A stretch of 64,000 nucleotides of DNA, taken from Kuschelorhynchus macadamiae. Lineage: Eukaryota; Arthropoda; Insecta; Coleoptera; Curculionidae. The position numbers were made by a program, and so were the translations under genes. This document shows, piece after piece, positions 23,846-34,087 of this stretch. The stretch spans positions 124,001 through 188,000 of the forward strand of contig JAUTXW010000945.1 of the NCBI GenBank assembly GCA_030620095.1. Reading direction: 5' to 3'. Below the pieces are notes generated by a model. The model saw only the letters and a program-made list of their open reading frames with translations, did not search any database and was not told where the DNA came from. Every line of letters begins with the position of its first letter. The first letter of the stretch is position 1.

Positions 23846-25513
23846 CACATTGGATATAGAAGATAAAGATATAAATACAAATAACGTTACTATGCGCACA
23901 TTTCTCTTTCTGAAAGGAACATTTTTAAAATTTTCTGGTTTTTGACGATTGCCGCGCTCCAGCTCGGTAACAATGAGTCTGAGAAAAATTCTTATCAGTG
24001 GATCATAGAGGAGAAATTGGCGCTTCTTTTGGTGGAATACGATTTCGGTGGGACCGATAATAATAAGCCAGCCGAGGCTTCCGAGAGGTTTTTTTTTTCG
24101 GTTTTCCCGTCTAGAAATCTCAGACAAGTTCAGTAACGGGCAGTATCGCAGCACGGGAAGTCGCTAAAAAAATAAAAAAAAAAGTATGCTTAAGGCATTT
24201 TCACTATTTTTCACTAAAGTTCCCATAAACTACCTTCAAAGGAGTATTAAAAAATCACGTCGCCAAAATTACTCTCCGGTTTATACAGAGCGAGCCATTT
24301 AGATATAAATTGCTAAGAGTGCTTTACGTTTCGCTCTGAGGGGTGATCCCAGGCGAATCAAGTAAATACATAAAGAAGCGTCTACATAGCCACTAGAAAG
24401 TGATCTAAAATTCATCTCGATCAGGGTTAAGCTTGAACAAATTTTTGAATTGTTCCTTGCACGAATTCTATTTGTCATTATTTGACCTCTTGTAGAGTCG
24501 TATCCGTACCTCCTGGGATAAAAACAATTAAATATGTCAAAAATTCCACCTCTGTTACAAGATAGATAGATAGATTTACATATTTTTTATCCGAAGTCGA
24601 AAAAATTGATAAAAAATCGAGTTTCGAATAAAAACTTACTCATTTTTCCATTTTTTAAGAAATTTACTTTTTCAAGATGGCGTGGATTTGACAGCTGTTA
24701 CTTTCACCGACATGCCATTATAAGCAGTTTGACAGGGATGTGATCTTTTTAACTCGAAATGCCTCTAGAAGTTTGTTTAATATATATAATAATAGAATTT
24801 GAATACTATTAAGATACATACCAAAAAGTAGAGAAATATCAGGAATCCTAACGAAATAGAGTTATAGCAAGTATTTAATTCTTAATTTTGCACACAAAAT
24901 GAAGGTAATAATTATAATACAAAATAATATACATGTATGTATGGCCCAGATAAACCTACACCAGATGCGAAACTTAGACAAGTAGCAAGTAGCGTCAATT
25001 TTCTACAAGAGTCTGGGGAACAGATTTGTGGGAGCTCCGAAATCGGTCGATCATACTCTTGTAGTCAGGGTGCTGGTGGTAAATTTTACTGATATGTTGT
25101 TTCGCAAAGAAAAAATAGAAATAAGTGTATCTATTAATACTTTTAATAAATTTAAAAGTAGTAGAAAAATGTGTATTTATAAATAATTTTAACAAGTAAT
25201 AACCGGTGAGGATTTTAAAGTTTTACAAGGCGTTATCGGAAAGATGGTTTGGAAATTTAATAAGGCAAGGGGGCAGATTTTAACTTCGATCATTATTAAC
25301 TAAATACAGCATCATTCCCGAATTAGGGCAAAATGTGTGTCCGCAAAGTAAGAGTGGAGTTTGTTTATTTGTTTTTATTGCACTTTTGCTAATAAGAATA
25401 CAACTAAATTTAAAAGTAAGTGGTTTCCACTATTTAGATACGTTATTATCCAATAAAAGCCGCACAGCGATTTGATTTTTTTCATGGGTAGACGGTAGCT
25501 TAAACTTTTTTTG

Positions 25514-27200
25514 TTAGTTTGTTTCTTTTTGGTAGAAAATAATTTTCTTCCCTGAGGTTGTGCTAAGAACAGGAGCTTTGAATGTCGGTATTGCTGAATT
25601 AGATTTAATTACACTTAATGTCGGTCCAATGGAAGACAAAGCATTTACAATAATTTTCCAATGTTCTACTATAGTGGCTACATTCAAATATGAATGAAAT
25701 GTCTCCAGAAGTTTTGCCTTACGTTGATTTATATCAGAGTTCGGTATGTATGTGGACCTTAAAAGGTGATTTATAATAACTCTCTGTTCTGCTTTCTGAG
25801 GATTTTCGTCTATAATTAAATTCAGTGACGGCTCGTACTCTAAAATTTAGGGTCGGCCGAGGCTCACAGCCAATCAAGGGCGCTTTTGCGGTGAAGGGGT
25901 AATGAGGTAATTAGCAACCCCCCATTTACAATAAAATATATTAACAGACTTTTCTCTTTAAATTAACCCCCCCCCCCCAGAAAGATTTTCCTAAAATCGC
26001 CTTTGAGGCCAATGTGGTGTTAATTGGTGCCGCGTCCAAATATGATCAAATACTAGTCTTATTATTTTCCGTTTATTTCTTCAATGATAATTAGTTAGGC
26101 ATATATAGCAGATCTAGGCTAGAGTATAAATTTAATAAATAAGAAAAAAATGTTAAAAAAACGTTTTAGTCAATTTAATTTTTTAATATTTTAATGTATC
26201 TTTCTTCAAGAGGAAAATAAAATCGATGCAAGAGTAAAAGCTACATACACAACCAAAAAAGTCCATTGTCCAGCAAGAACCACGATACGGCTGGCCGACT
26301 TATAAAACAATTGCAAATGATATTTTAAAATATTCACTTCACATTTCGTCACTACATTTAAACACGTAACATGGAGTGAAAATTACTAATATAATATGTT
26401 AACCATCATTAGTTATGACTAATTTAAAGAACTAAAAAATTCATTTAAAATTAAGTAGTATCATTTAAAAATAAGTAGTATCATTTTATAATAATTACAA
26501 TTAATACTTGAAAAATGGCAGTATTCAATTGGGAAAAGTTCCGGGGATACGGCCACATCGAGACGGGCCGGTGTTGGGTGATATAAGCTACGACGAACGT
26601 TATGTCATGTGGATGTATGCGGACGTGCTACGTACCGCGTGAATTGTAGCTGAAGTCTCGCATGTGAGATGATGGAATCGGCTGGCCGAGCGACCGTCTA
26701 TAATAAATATATTAGAATATCTGTGGACGGTGGCCCACGGAGTGCTGTTAATGACGTTATTTATATGTTAGTCAAGCAACGATAATAGGGATGCCTACCT
26801 ATGTTGCTATATGCCCAGGAAATAATAAAGTACATTTTGGTTTCGTGCGTTTTTAGGATGTTTGCAAAATTATTTTTGAAAAATATTTACCTACTTTTTT
26901 AAAGAGATTTTTCCCTGTATATTTTCTGGTACAGCCCGGTCGATCCTGGCGCCCCTGAGGAGCCGTCACTGATTAAATTATTACTTAGATTCTCATCTTT
27001 CAGAACCTGGTGTGAGCTAGAATTTATATCTAATGCTGTATTATTGGGCGTTGTTTTTAAATATGTGCAAAGCATATGAATATGTTTGCACATATTCCAT
27101 TTTATAGCCGAATCTACGCACGTGCATATATACGAGTGTATTCAGAATTACATTCTATACATTTAAGAGCACAGGTAAAATCTGGCTTTAGAATCTCAAC
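25514..27200 (-). pseudogene. MULE transposase C-terminus with SWIM finger, interrupted by a hAT MITE
   Basis: Minus strand, right to left. KCIECNSEYTR is followed after a one-base frame slip near 27130 by YICTCVDSAIKWNMCKHIHM, a clear SWIM finger (CxC...CxH) in the form common in insect MULEs. The frame continues into LKDENLSNNL, is broken by a 1149-bp hAT-type insertion plus its 8-bp duplication, and resumes with IDENPQKAEQRVIINHLLRS up to the stop at 25514-25516. Removing the insertion and one duplication copy restores the frame exactly (SNNLIIDENPQ). The SWIM finger is thought to help the transposase bind DNA. No catalytic residues are present. Confidence 0.75.
25823..26971. mobile_element. 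Non-autonomous hAT-type element nested in the MULE
   Basis: 1149 bp with terminal inverted repeat CAGTGACGGCTC and flanking 8-bp duplication ATTAAATT (25815-25822, 26972-26979). Both the 8-bp duplication and the CAGTG start are typical of hAT elements. No transposase was recognised inside. A run of 11-12 C lies at about 25967-25978. Confidence 0.85.
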
Positions 27201-27846
27201 TTTGTATAATTTTTTTGAGAAGATGGCACGGTCCAAGTTCCGTCTTTATTTGTGAAAACTGATGTAGGTATTATCAACACAAACTTTTTTTGCTGTCTTA
27301 TGTCGCTGTCTTAAATCACCTAACTTCTTTGGAATTTCTCCTAAAATGCAAACAAATATATTTAAAAACCATACAAAAGAATTCCTTCTATAATTTTTAC
27401 ATTTCTATGCATCCCCAACAATTTTTTAATAGCTTCAAATCATGACGGTCATCCAAAATTTTGTTTTTTTTTAACTCACCTCTATGGTATAAACTATGCC
27501 TTCAATTATTGTGCAATCAAACCTTTCCATTGGTTGCTCTTGTTTCTACTAGAAATAATGTTAATTAGAAGTGTTTGTAACAAAAAACTGAAAGCGTTTT
27601 AGGTATAATAATATTACGCACCTCAGAATTGTTAATCACTTTACCCAAAGCTAGTTTATAAAAGCAAATCTAATTTAATTTAATACTTAACAGTGTTCTG
27701 TAATCTAATTGAAAACATATTTAAAATACTAAAATATAAGTTTCTCTGTACGCTACACGGTCGAACAACACAAGAGCGTTACATGCGTTGTCGATGCCAA
27801 TCGTACAAACTCGGAACTCCTACAAATCTGTTCCCCAGACTTTTGT

Positions 27847-29000
27847 CAATTTTCTTTGGCCTCGGCGCGAGAGACATGTATGGCCCTCACCAAAAACTTT
27901 GTTGGATATTAAAAATTATTAATAAATTAAAAATAGCATCACCCCCACCAATTCAAATGTTTCAGAAACAAAATGTTAGGAATATTTAGGTATTATAATA
28001 GGTGAATAACTGGTTTTGTAAGGTCCTTATTTTTGCTTTTACTGCCATATAAATTTGATTTAATCTTATTTCATTTAAATGAAAAACTAATTATATTGGT
28101 GTTTTAACAAAATGCCAAATACTCATATTCCTGCACTATTCAGAAAATGGTATTTAAATTAGGAAAAAAACACATTTTTAACTTTCAGAAAAGTATGTAT
28201 TTATACACAAAATTATAAAAAATATTTTTTTTTTTTTAAGTAAAACCAATAATATCGGCATGAACAAACAAAGTTTTTAGGTAATATCTAAAATAAAGAT
28301 AAAATAATAATCTAATGACAAAAAACGATGCATTGGTATAACGTGCTATACGGAGAAAATCAAATCATAGACAAGCGACAAACTGCTTTTACGTGTCCCG
28401 TCAAAAAACATTTTCGAATAAATGTTTTCAGTTCTTAGAAAATACGTTTTCTAATTATCTGTATTGTACAAGTAACAAGAATCTAGTCCGTGCCAATTCG
28501 TGCCGGGATAGCTGGTAGCTAAACTAACCAACGGTCGGATAAAACAGTCTTGTTAATTCAAGTCTGTATGTCAATTTGATTTGTTGAGCGGATTTATTTA
28601 ATTATAGAGAGTTATGTTATAGAGTTAGTATAAGCATGTATATTGTTAAAAAATGCAATTTTTTTTGTGTATACCGTGGCTGCTCCTCAACACAAACGTT
28701 ATATTATTATATAAACTATTTTATTACTTGTTTTATTTTTTCAGTTATTTTATTGTCTATCTAATATTTGCTTTACCTTAATACGAAATTTGTAGACTAG
28801 ATTATAGTAGACAGTTGCGTTACAGTCAACAATAAAATTACTTTTTATTGTTGATAAAAACCAATTATTGTCATGCCTTTAAAGACCATTACTAGCATGA
28901 TTAAAAATTTTAGTGGTTCACGGTTGATTTATGTAACATTTGCATTTTCTTTAATTTTATCTGTAACTATAATAATAAACTTTTTGCGTAATGGATTACC
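27847..29000. other. Noncoding part of right palindrome arm
   Basis: Inverted copy of about 19640-20860. Short open frames are not conserved between the arms; nothing coding is supported. Confidence 0.6.
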
Positions 29001-29129
29001 GTATCATAAAGGCGCTTTACACAGCTTGTAGATACTGCAAAACATTTACTTTCAAAATGATCTTCGCATAACTTGTAATTACAATAACTTTTTTCTAAAA
29101 GATCTTCCCTTCCAGCCGCTTTAAGCGAA
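29001..29129 (-). pseudogene. THAP-domain exon relic (right arm)
   Basis: Minus-strand counterpart of 19375-19563, starting after the same acceptor-like AACAG. It reads DLLEKSYCNYKLCEDHFESK then CFAVSTSCVKRLYDT, retaining the segment lost in the left arm. It ends abruptly near 29001 where a deletion has removed the exon's second half and donor. The two relics have complementary deletions. Confidence 0.6.
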
Positions 29130-29589
29130 CTGTTAAATCTAAAATTATTATATTTTTATACTAAAAAAAAACTATAAATTAGGCTACTTATAAAGTACCT
29201 ACTTGATAAAACATATTTTGCCTGAATCTATTAAACTTACTATCAGGCGTAAAAAATTATAAATGTTAATAATAAATTAACTTCCGGTGGTTCGTGGATT
29301 TGGGTAGGGTTTAAAAAGACACAATTATATTCTGTGCAACGTTTCGTTACACATCGCTTACGTTATCAAGCACCAAAAGAAATAAAGCACATTTGATATG
29401 GAAGATAAAAATATAAATTACAAACACCCGCTCCTACCTGAACATTGTTAACATCTGTGCACCCTTATTCCTAGACTCATTGTACAATTATATACACTTA
29501 TGCGTACTTAAACGAAACAAAACTATATCAATATTCCCGCACTGAAACGTATGCTTTTAATGTAAAAAACTCATTTGAGTGTGTTGAAC

Positions 29590-30664
29590 TCTTGGAGACA
29601 ATAACTTTACCACTTAACCATAAAATTATATTACTCGATGTGATGTCGTTGTTTTATTACTTAATTATTGCTTTTTGCTTTGATTCTGGTTTTTTTACTT
29701 TTAAAAACAACATATATTTTCTACTAGACGGAAGCGCAAGCGGGTAATCCATTGAGTCCTACCTTAGCAAACATTTTAATGAACGACCTAGTGACTACAG
29801 TTTTGGGTAAACTGCCTTTTAGGGTACCTTTCTTCTTTTTATACGTGGATGATTCCATCACTGCAGTTCCGGAACATGAGTATGACTGCATTTTGGACTG
29901 CTTTAATGGATATCACTCCAATATTCAGGTTACAATTGAAATAGGTAAAGAAAAAAAACTTTTTAGACATTGAGGTGGTTAGAAACGAAGACGGAACTTT
30001 AAAAACTAACTGGTTTCGCAAACCTACCAGCTCTGGCAGAGTCTTAAATTTCCACTCAAATAATCCTATTTCTCAAAAAATTAGTACTATCACAGGAATG
30101 CTGCATAGAGCTACAACCCTCAGTCACCCGTCCTTTCACAATGACAGCATTAAATTTATATTATATAAAATTATAAAGAATATTTTAAAACTTTAAAATA
30201 ACTACCCATCTAACTTTTCAAACATCTGCATTAATAAATTTAAAAAAACCCTAATAGAATCCATTAAACAAAAAAGTTTTTTTAAGTTTCCATTCATCAT
30301 TGGTTTGTCACAAAAGATTGAAAGGTGTTTTAACAATGCCAACGTACAACTAGCTTTCTACAACTACAAAACAACAAACTATTTGTACACCAAAATCAAA
30401 GATCGTACAGCATTTGATCAACAATCTAACGTCATTTATAACATCCCTTGTTCTTGCGGAAAACAGTATATAGGACAAACGGAACAATATTTAGGCGACA
30501 GAATAAACCAACATAAAAACTACCGTAAAAACCACAATCAAACAAAAAAAGACAAAACTGCATTCGCTTCCCATCGCTTTAACACTAGCCACACCTTTCA
30601 ATTCGGAAATATTACCATTCTGGTCGGTAATCTGGATAGAGAAAATGGTACAAGCGTAATATAG
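29590..30664 (+). pseudogene. Penelope-like RT and GIY-YIG region (element B)
   Basis: RT palm: SPTLANILMNDLVTTVLGKL then FFFLYVDDSITAVPEHEYDC (29752-29973). One frameshift near 29970 leads into EVVRNEDGTLKTNWFRKPTS and SSGRVLNFHSNNPISQK. A stop and shift near 30190 then precede the nuclease: NVIYNIPCSCGKQYIGQTEQ, with ASHRFNTSHTF downstream. The C-terminal fragment is open for 119 codons (30305-30664). Penelope-like elements use the RT for template copying and the GIY-YIG nuclease for target nicking. At least two frameshifts and a missing RT N-terminus make this copy inactive. Confidence 0.8.
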
Positions 30665-30827
30665 GCAAAATGATTTACATATACTTGAATGATACTATCA
30701 ATCTAAGATCAGACACACAAAATTTAAGTGTTATTTATAGCAATATGTTAGATAAATACAAGGAAAGTAAAAACATTCAAAAAATATATTAGATATAATG
30801 GGAAAACCCCTTATTACTACTGCATCC

Positions 30828-30832
<5 letters not shown>

Positions 30833-30909
<77 letters not shown>
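30833..30909. repeat. (TA)n tract at the insertion site of DD41D element 3
   Basis: About 38 TA units. The matching position of element A (17617-17626) has only about five. Confidence 0.95.
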
Positions 30910-30910
<1 letters not shown>

Positions 30911-31381
30911 TCTGTGTCCGAGATAAGGAGGGCCACTATGGGGATTTTGGAAACGGTAAGAGATACAACTTTGGTTAAATGGGAGAAAAGTTGCGTAATC
31001 AAGGGTCTAAGAAAATGGCGTTTTCAAATTCCTGAAACATTTTTCGGATTTTGAGATATTTTGAAAAAATTGGATTTTTTGATTTTACGAACTATTTTTT
31101 TCTGGCGTTATTATTTACCCTAGAGCGAAACCAATAACAATTCTCCACAGCAACTTTTAATGCTCTTTAGGACGACGTTATTAGTTTCTTAATCTGACGT
31201 TTCGTTTTTGTGGGACCATCATCAACTTCATTTTTTTAAATACGGCCCTGATATTCTGATATCAGATTCTGAAAGCCCTTTCTATTTCGAATTCAACGAT
31301 GTATAACACTTTATGGTTTAATTGCGTTTTAGTCTTTTTTTCTTGCCTTACACAAGAAAATTCCTATTACGGACCTGTACA
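30910..31381 (+). repeat. Left terminal inverted repeat, DD41D element 3
   Basis: 472 bp; carries the TGATGATGG ... CGAAACGTCAG motif on the minus strand at about 31194-31228. Confidence 0.92.
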
Positions 31382-31830
31382 CACCAATACACATATGAAA
31401 ACCGAAATAGTATTGACGACTTGACTTTTTTTTAATGTAGATTAGTTTTAGGCCGATAATGGACATTTCATCTAATATAAAAACATCATTTTATTCGTAA
31501 TCATACAGTCATATGAAAAATTCAAATTCTGCAGGTATTTTCTCGTGTACCATTCGCAGTATGAACGACGATAATTTTCCAAATACATACATACGCAAAA
31601 ATTAATTAATAGAAGACATGACTAATTATTGCGCACTAAATTACACAGTAAGCAAATGTGTCAAAAAATCAACGTTACTGACAATTATTAAAGAAAAGCA
31701 GGCTCCGGAAAACAAATGAATGTGTTGATGGCCTCTTATACATTTGAATTGTCAGCTAACGTTGATTGTTTGACACATTAGCTTACTGTGTAATTTAGTG
31801 CGCAATAATTAGTCATTTCTTCTATTAATT

Positions 31831-32880
31831 ATGTTTTCTAACGAAGAAAAGTTTGACATGGTGGCGTGTTTCATTTCATCCAACAGAAATTGTTCTGTTG
31901 CGGAGCGTTTGTATTTGCAAAAATATCCCGAAAGAAGACAGCCAAATCAAAGGATCAAATTAGTGGCAAACCTTAAAGCATATGGTTCTTTCAAAAAACC
32001 TGTAGTTTCGCGACAAAAGAAGAGCAATGAAGAAACAGTACATAATGTTTTGTTAGCGGTCACTGAAAATCCCTGTACATCAGTCCGATTGGTCGAACGA
32101 AATGTTGGTATACCAAAATCAACGACGCATTGTATTTTACAAAAACAAAAGTTCCATCCGTATAAGTACAGAATTTGTCATGGACTTCGACCAGGCGATT
32201 TAGAGCGACGTCGCTCATTCTGTGAATGGTACACAAGAAAATGCCAGGAGAATATGTATTTTCCATATTACATAATATGGTCTGATGAAAGTATGGTTAC
32301 GAATAACGGTATTTTCAATAGACGAAATGTTCATTATTGGTCTGAAACCAATCCACGTTTAAACAAAACGTCGAGGCACCAACACCGCTTTGGTTTTAAT
32401 ATGTGGGCTGGTATTATTGGCACAAGGATTGTAGGACCATTTATTTACAACCACAACCTGACATCAGAGCGTTACCTACATTTGCTGCAAAATGATTTAG
32501 AGGATGCTCTCGATAATATGCCTCTGGCGACAGTTCGCAACTGTTGGATGCAGCAAGATGGTGCACCTGCACATAATTCCAGAGCCGTTCGAGCATATCT
32601 ATCCATGAGATTTCCAGAGAAGGTGATTAGCACGCATTCGGAAACACCCTGGCCAGCGCGTTCACCCGATATAACCCCGCTTGATTTTTTCGTATGGGGG
32701 TTCGTTAAGAATCATGTTTATCAGCGAAATTTTGCTACAGAACAAGAACTGAGGGGGTTAGTTTTGGAAGCCTTTGCTAATATTACTCCACAAATTTTGG
32801 CTAGGGTGTTAGAATCAACGGTTAGAAGGTGCTATCTATGCTTAGAAAACGACGGAAATCTTTTTGAACATTTAATATAA
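31831..32880 (+). CDS. DD41D mariner-like transposase, intact
   Basis: 349-residue uninterrupted frame from ATG 31831. The N-terminal half is helix-turn-helix DNA binding (NEEKFDMVACFISSNRN, and VRLVERNVGIPKSTTHCIL around residues 86-103). The catalytic core has Asp152 in IIWSDES, Asp243 in MQQDGAPAHNS and Asp285 in SPDITPLDFFVWG, giving 41 residues between the last two: a DD41D triad. It should excise and reinsert elements sharing its terminal repeats at TA dinucleotides, in the nucleus. It is intronless, unlike element 2. Similarity to the element 2 enzyme (FSNEE start, ARSPDITPLDF) shows they are sister families. Confidence 0.9.
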   Translation: MFSNEEKFDMVACFISSNRNCSVAERLYLQKYPERRQPNQRIKLVANLKAYGSFKKPVVSRQKKSNEETVHNVLLAVTENPCTSVRLVERNVGIPKSTTHCILQKQKFHPYKYRICHGLRPGDLERRRSFCEWYTRKCQENMYFPYYIIWSDESMVTNNGIFNRRNVHYWSETNPRLNKTSRHQHRFGFNMWAGIIGTRIVGPFIYNHNLTSERYLHLLQNDLEDALDNMPLATVRNCWMQQDGAPAHNSRAVRAYLSMRFPEKVISTHSETPWPARSPDITPLDFFVWGFVKNHVYQRNFATEQELRGLVLEAFANITPQILARVLESTVRRCYLCLENDGNLFEHLI

Positions 32881-33094
32881 ATTTAGTTGTTTTGTTCGTA
32901 TTCCCTTGTTGTTGCTTTTTAATTTTTAGATCTTCTGCTAAATTAATTGTATTTGATCTTTGTTTATTCTATTAAATTAGTGCATCAATTCAACCACTAG
33001 ATTATTATTAAACACCTAAATGACATAAAGTGTCATATGTTATGGCTAATTGTTTATTCTTTGAAATTAAACTAAACTGAACTTAACTAAACTA

Positions 33095-33566
33095 TGTACA
33101 GGTCCGTAATAGGAATTTTCTTGTGTAAGGCAAGAAAAAAAGACTAAAACGCATTTAAACCATAAAGTGTTATACATCGTTGAATTCGAAATAGAAAGGG
33201 CTTTCAGAATCTGATATCAGAATATCAGGGCCGTATTTAAAAAAATGAAGTTGATGATGGTCCCACAAAAACGAAACGTCAGATTAAGAAACTAATAACG
33301 TCGTCCTAAAGAGCATTAAAAGTTGCTGTGGAGAAGTGTTATTGGTTTCGCTCTAGGGCAAATAATAACGCCAGAAAAAAATAGTTCGTAAAATCAAAAA
33401 ATCCAATTTTTTCAAAATATCTCAAAATCCGAAAAATGTTTCAGGAATTTGAAAACGCCATTTTCTTAGACCCTTGATTACGCAACTTTTCTCCCATTTA
33501 ACCAAAGTTGTATCTCTTACCGTTTCCAAAATCCCCATAGTGGCCCTCCTTATCTCGGACACAGAG
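33095..33566 (-). repeat. Right terminal inverted repeat, DD41D element 3
   Basis: Reverse complement of 30910-31381 with three differences; the shared motif is at about 33250-33283. Confidence 0.92.
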
Positions 33567-33956
33567 TATATATATATATTTTTTTTTTTTTAATTTTATT
33601 TGTATTAATTTTAAAATGTCGAATGGCTACAATGTTTACTCTTGTTCTTTTACTACATTTTGTTATATGTAACATCCCCTGTTTGTAACATGTAATTTTT
33701 CAACCAACCTTCAAAGCGTCAGTGTACCCGTACCCTCGACACAAAGAGTCAAGACTCTTAACTTTAAATAGAACAAAAAAGTGTAAAATCTATTTGCAAA
33801 TATACTAAATTCACCATTTTCACAGTTCCTTAACAAAACGCAGTGCAGGAATATTGATATAGTTTTGTTTCGTTTACGTACGCAAAAGTGTGTATATTTG
33901 TACAATGAGTCTAGGAATAAGGGTGCACGGATGCTAACAATGTTCAACTTAACCGT

Positions 33957-34087
33957 ATTTAAAAATGTTATGCAGTGCAAAATTTATGGGGAAAAAACAA
34001 TTTTTTTAGACAGGAGAATATTTTTTTTTAACGACAAAATTCGTAATGAACATTGTGAATGGTTTGATATAGAGAAAAACAATTGTA
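33957..34087 (-). repeat. Displaced inverted copy of palindrome-centre repeat
   Basis: About 130 bp matching 23142-23274 in reverse complement, abutting the truncated Penelope repeat. It marks a rearrangement junction at the outer end of the right arm. Confidence 0.75.

Larger units (their letters stand above)
25005..27846 (-). mobile_element. Mutator-like (MULE) DNA transposon with 9-bp target duplication
   Basis: 2842 bp flanked by CAATTTTCT on both sides (24996-25004 and 27847-27855). The unoccupied site in the left palindrome arm has this 9-mer once. Terminal inverted repeats of about 36 bp start ACAARAGTCTGGGGAACAG and continue ATTTGTRGGAGYTCCGA. A 9-bp duplication is the hallmark of Mutator-like elements, and the internal gene carries a SWIM zinc finger of the type found at the C-terminus of MULE transposases. 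The catalytic DDE part is absent, so this is an internally deleted copy. Confidence 0.8.
30910..33566 (+). mobile_element. DD41D mariner-like element 3, apparently complete
   Basis: 2657 bp, terminal inverted repeats 30910-31381 and 33095-33566 (472 bp each) starting CTCTGTGTCCGAGATAAGG. I count three mismatches between them (about 99.4% identity), which suggests a young insertion. TA borders both ends. The transposase gene is uninterrupted, making this the best candidate in the window for recent or current mobility. Confidence 0.9.
23850..33944 (-). repeat. Right arm of ~17-kb palindrome
   Basis: Reverse complement of 17268-21890, expanded by a Mutator-like element (25005-27846) and DD41D element 3 (30910-33566). 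Each insertion site is preserved unoccupied in the left arm. The outer end stops inside the Penelope terminal repeat at about 33944. Confidence 0.8.
29280..33944 (+). mobile_element. Penelope-like element B (right palindrome arm), split by DD41D element 3
   Basis: Plus-strand counterpart of element A: inner repeat 29280-29545, RT and GIY-YIG fragments 29590-30664, and a 3' region broken at 30833 by element 3 and its TA tract. The 3' region resumes at about 33579 and ends in a truncated outer repeat (33840-33944). Better preserved than copy A. Confidence 0.8.
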
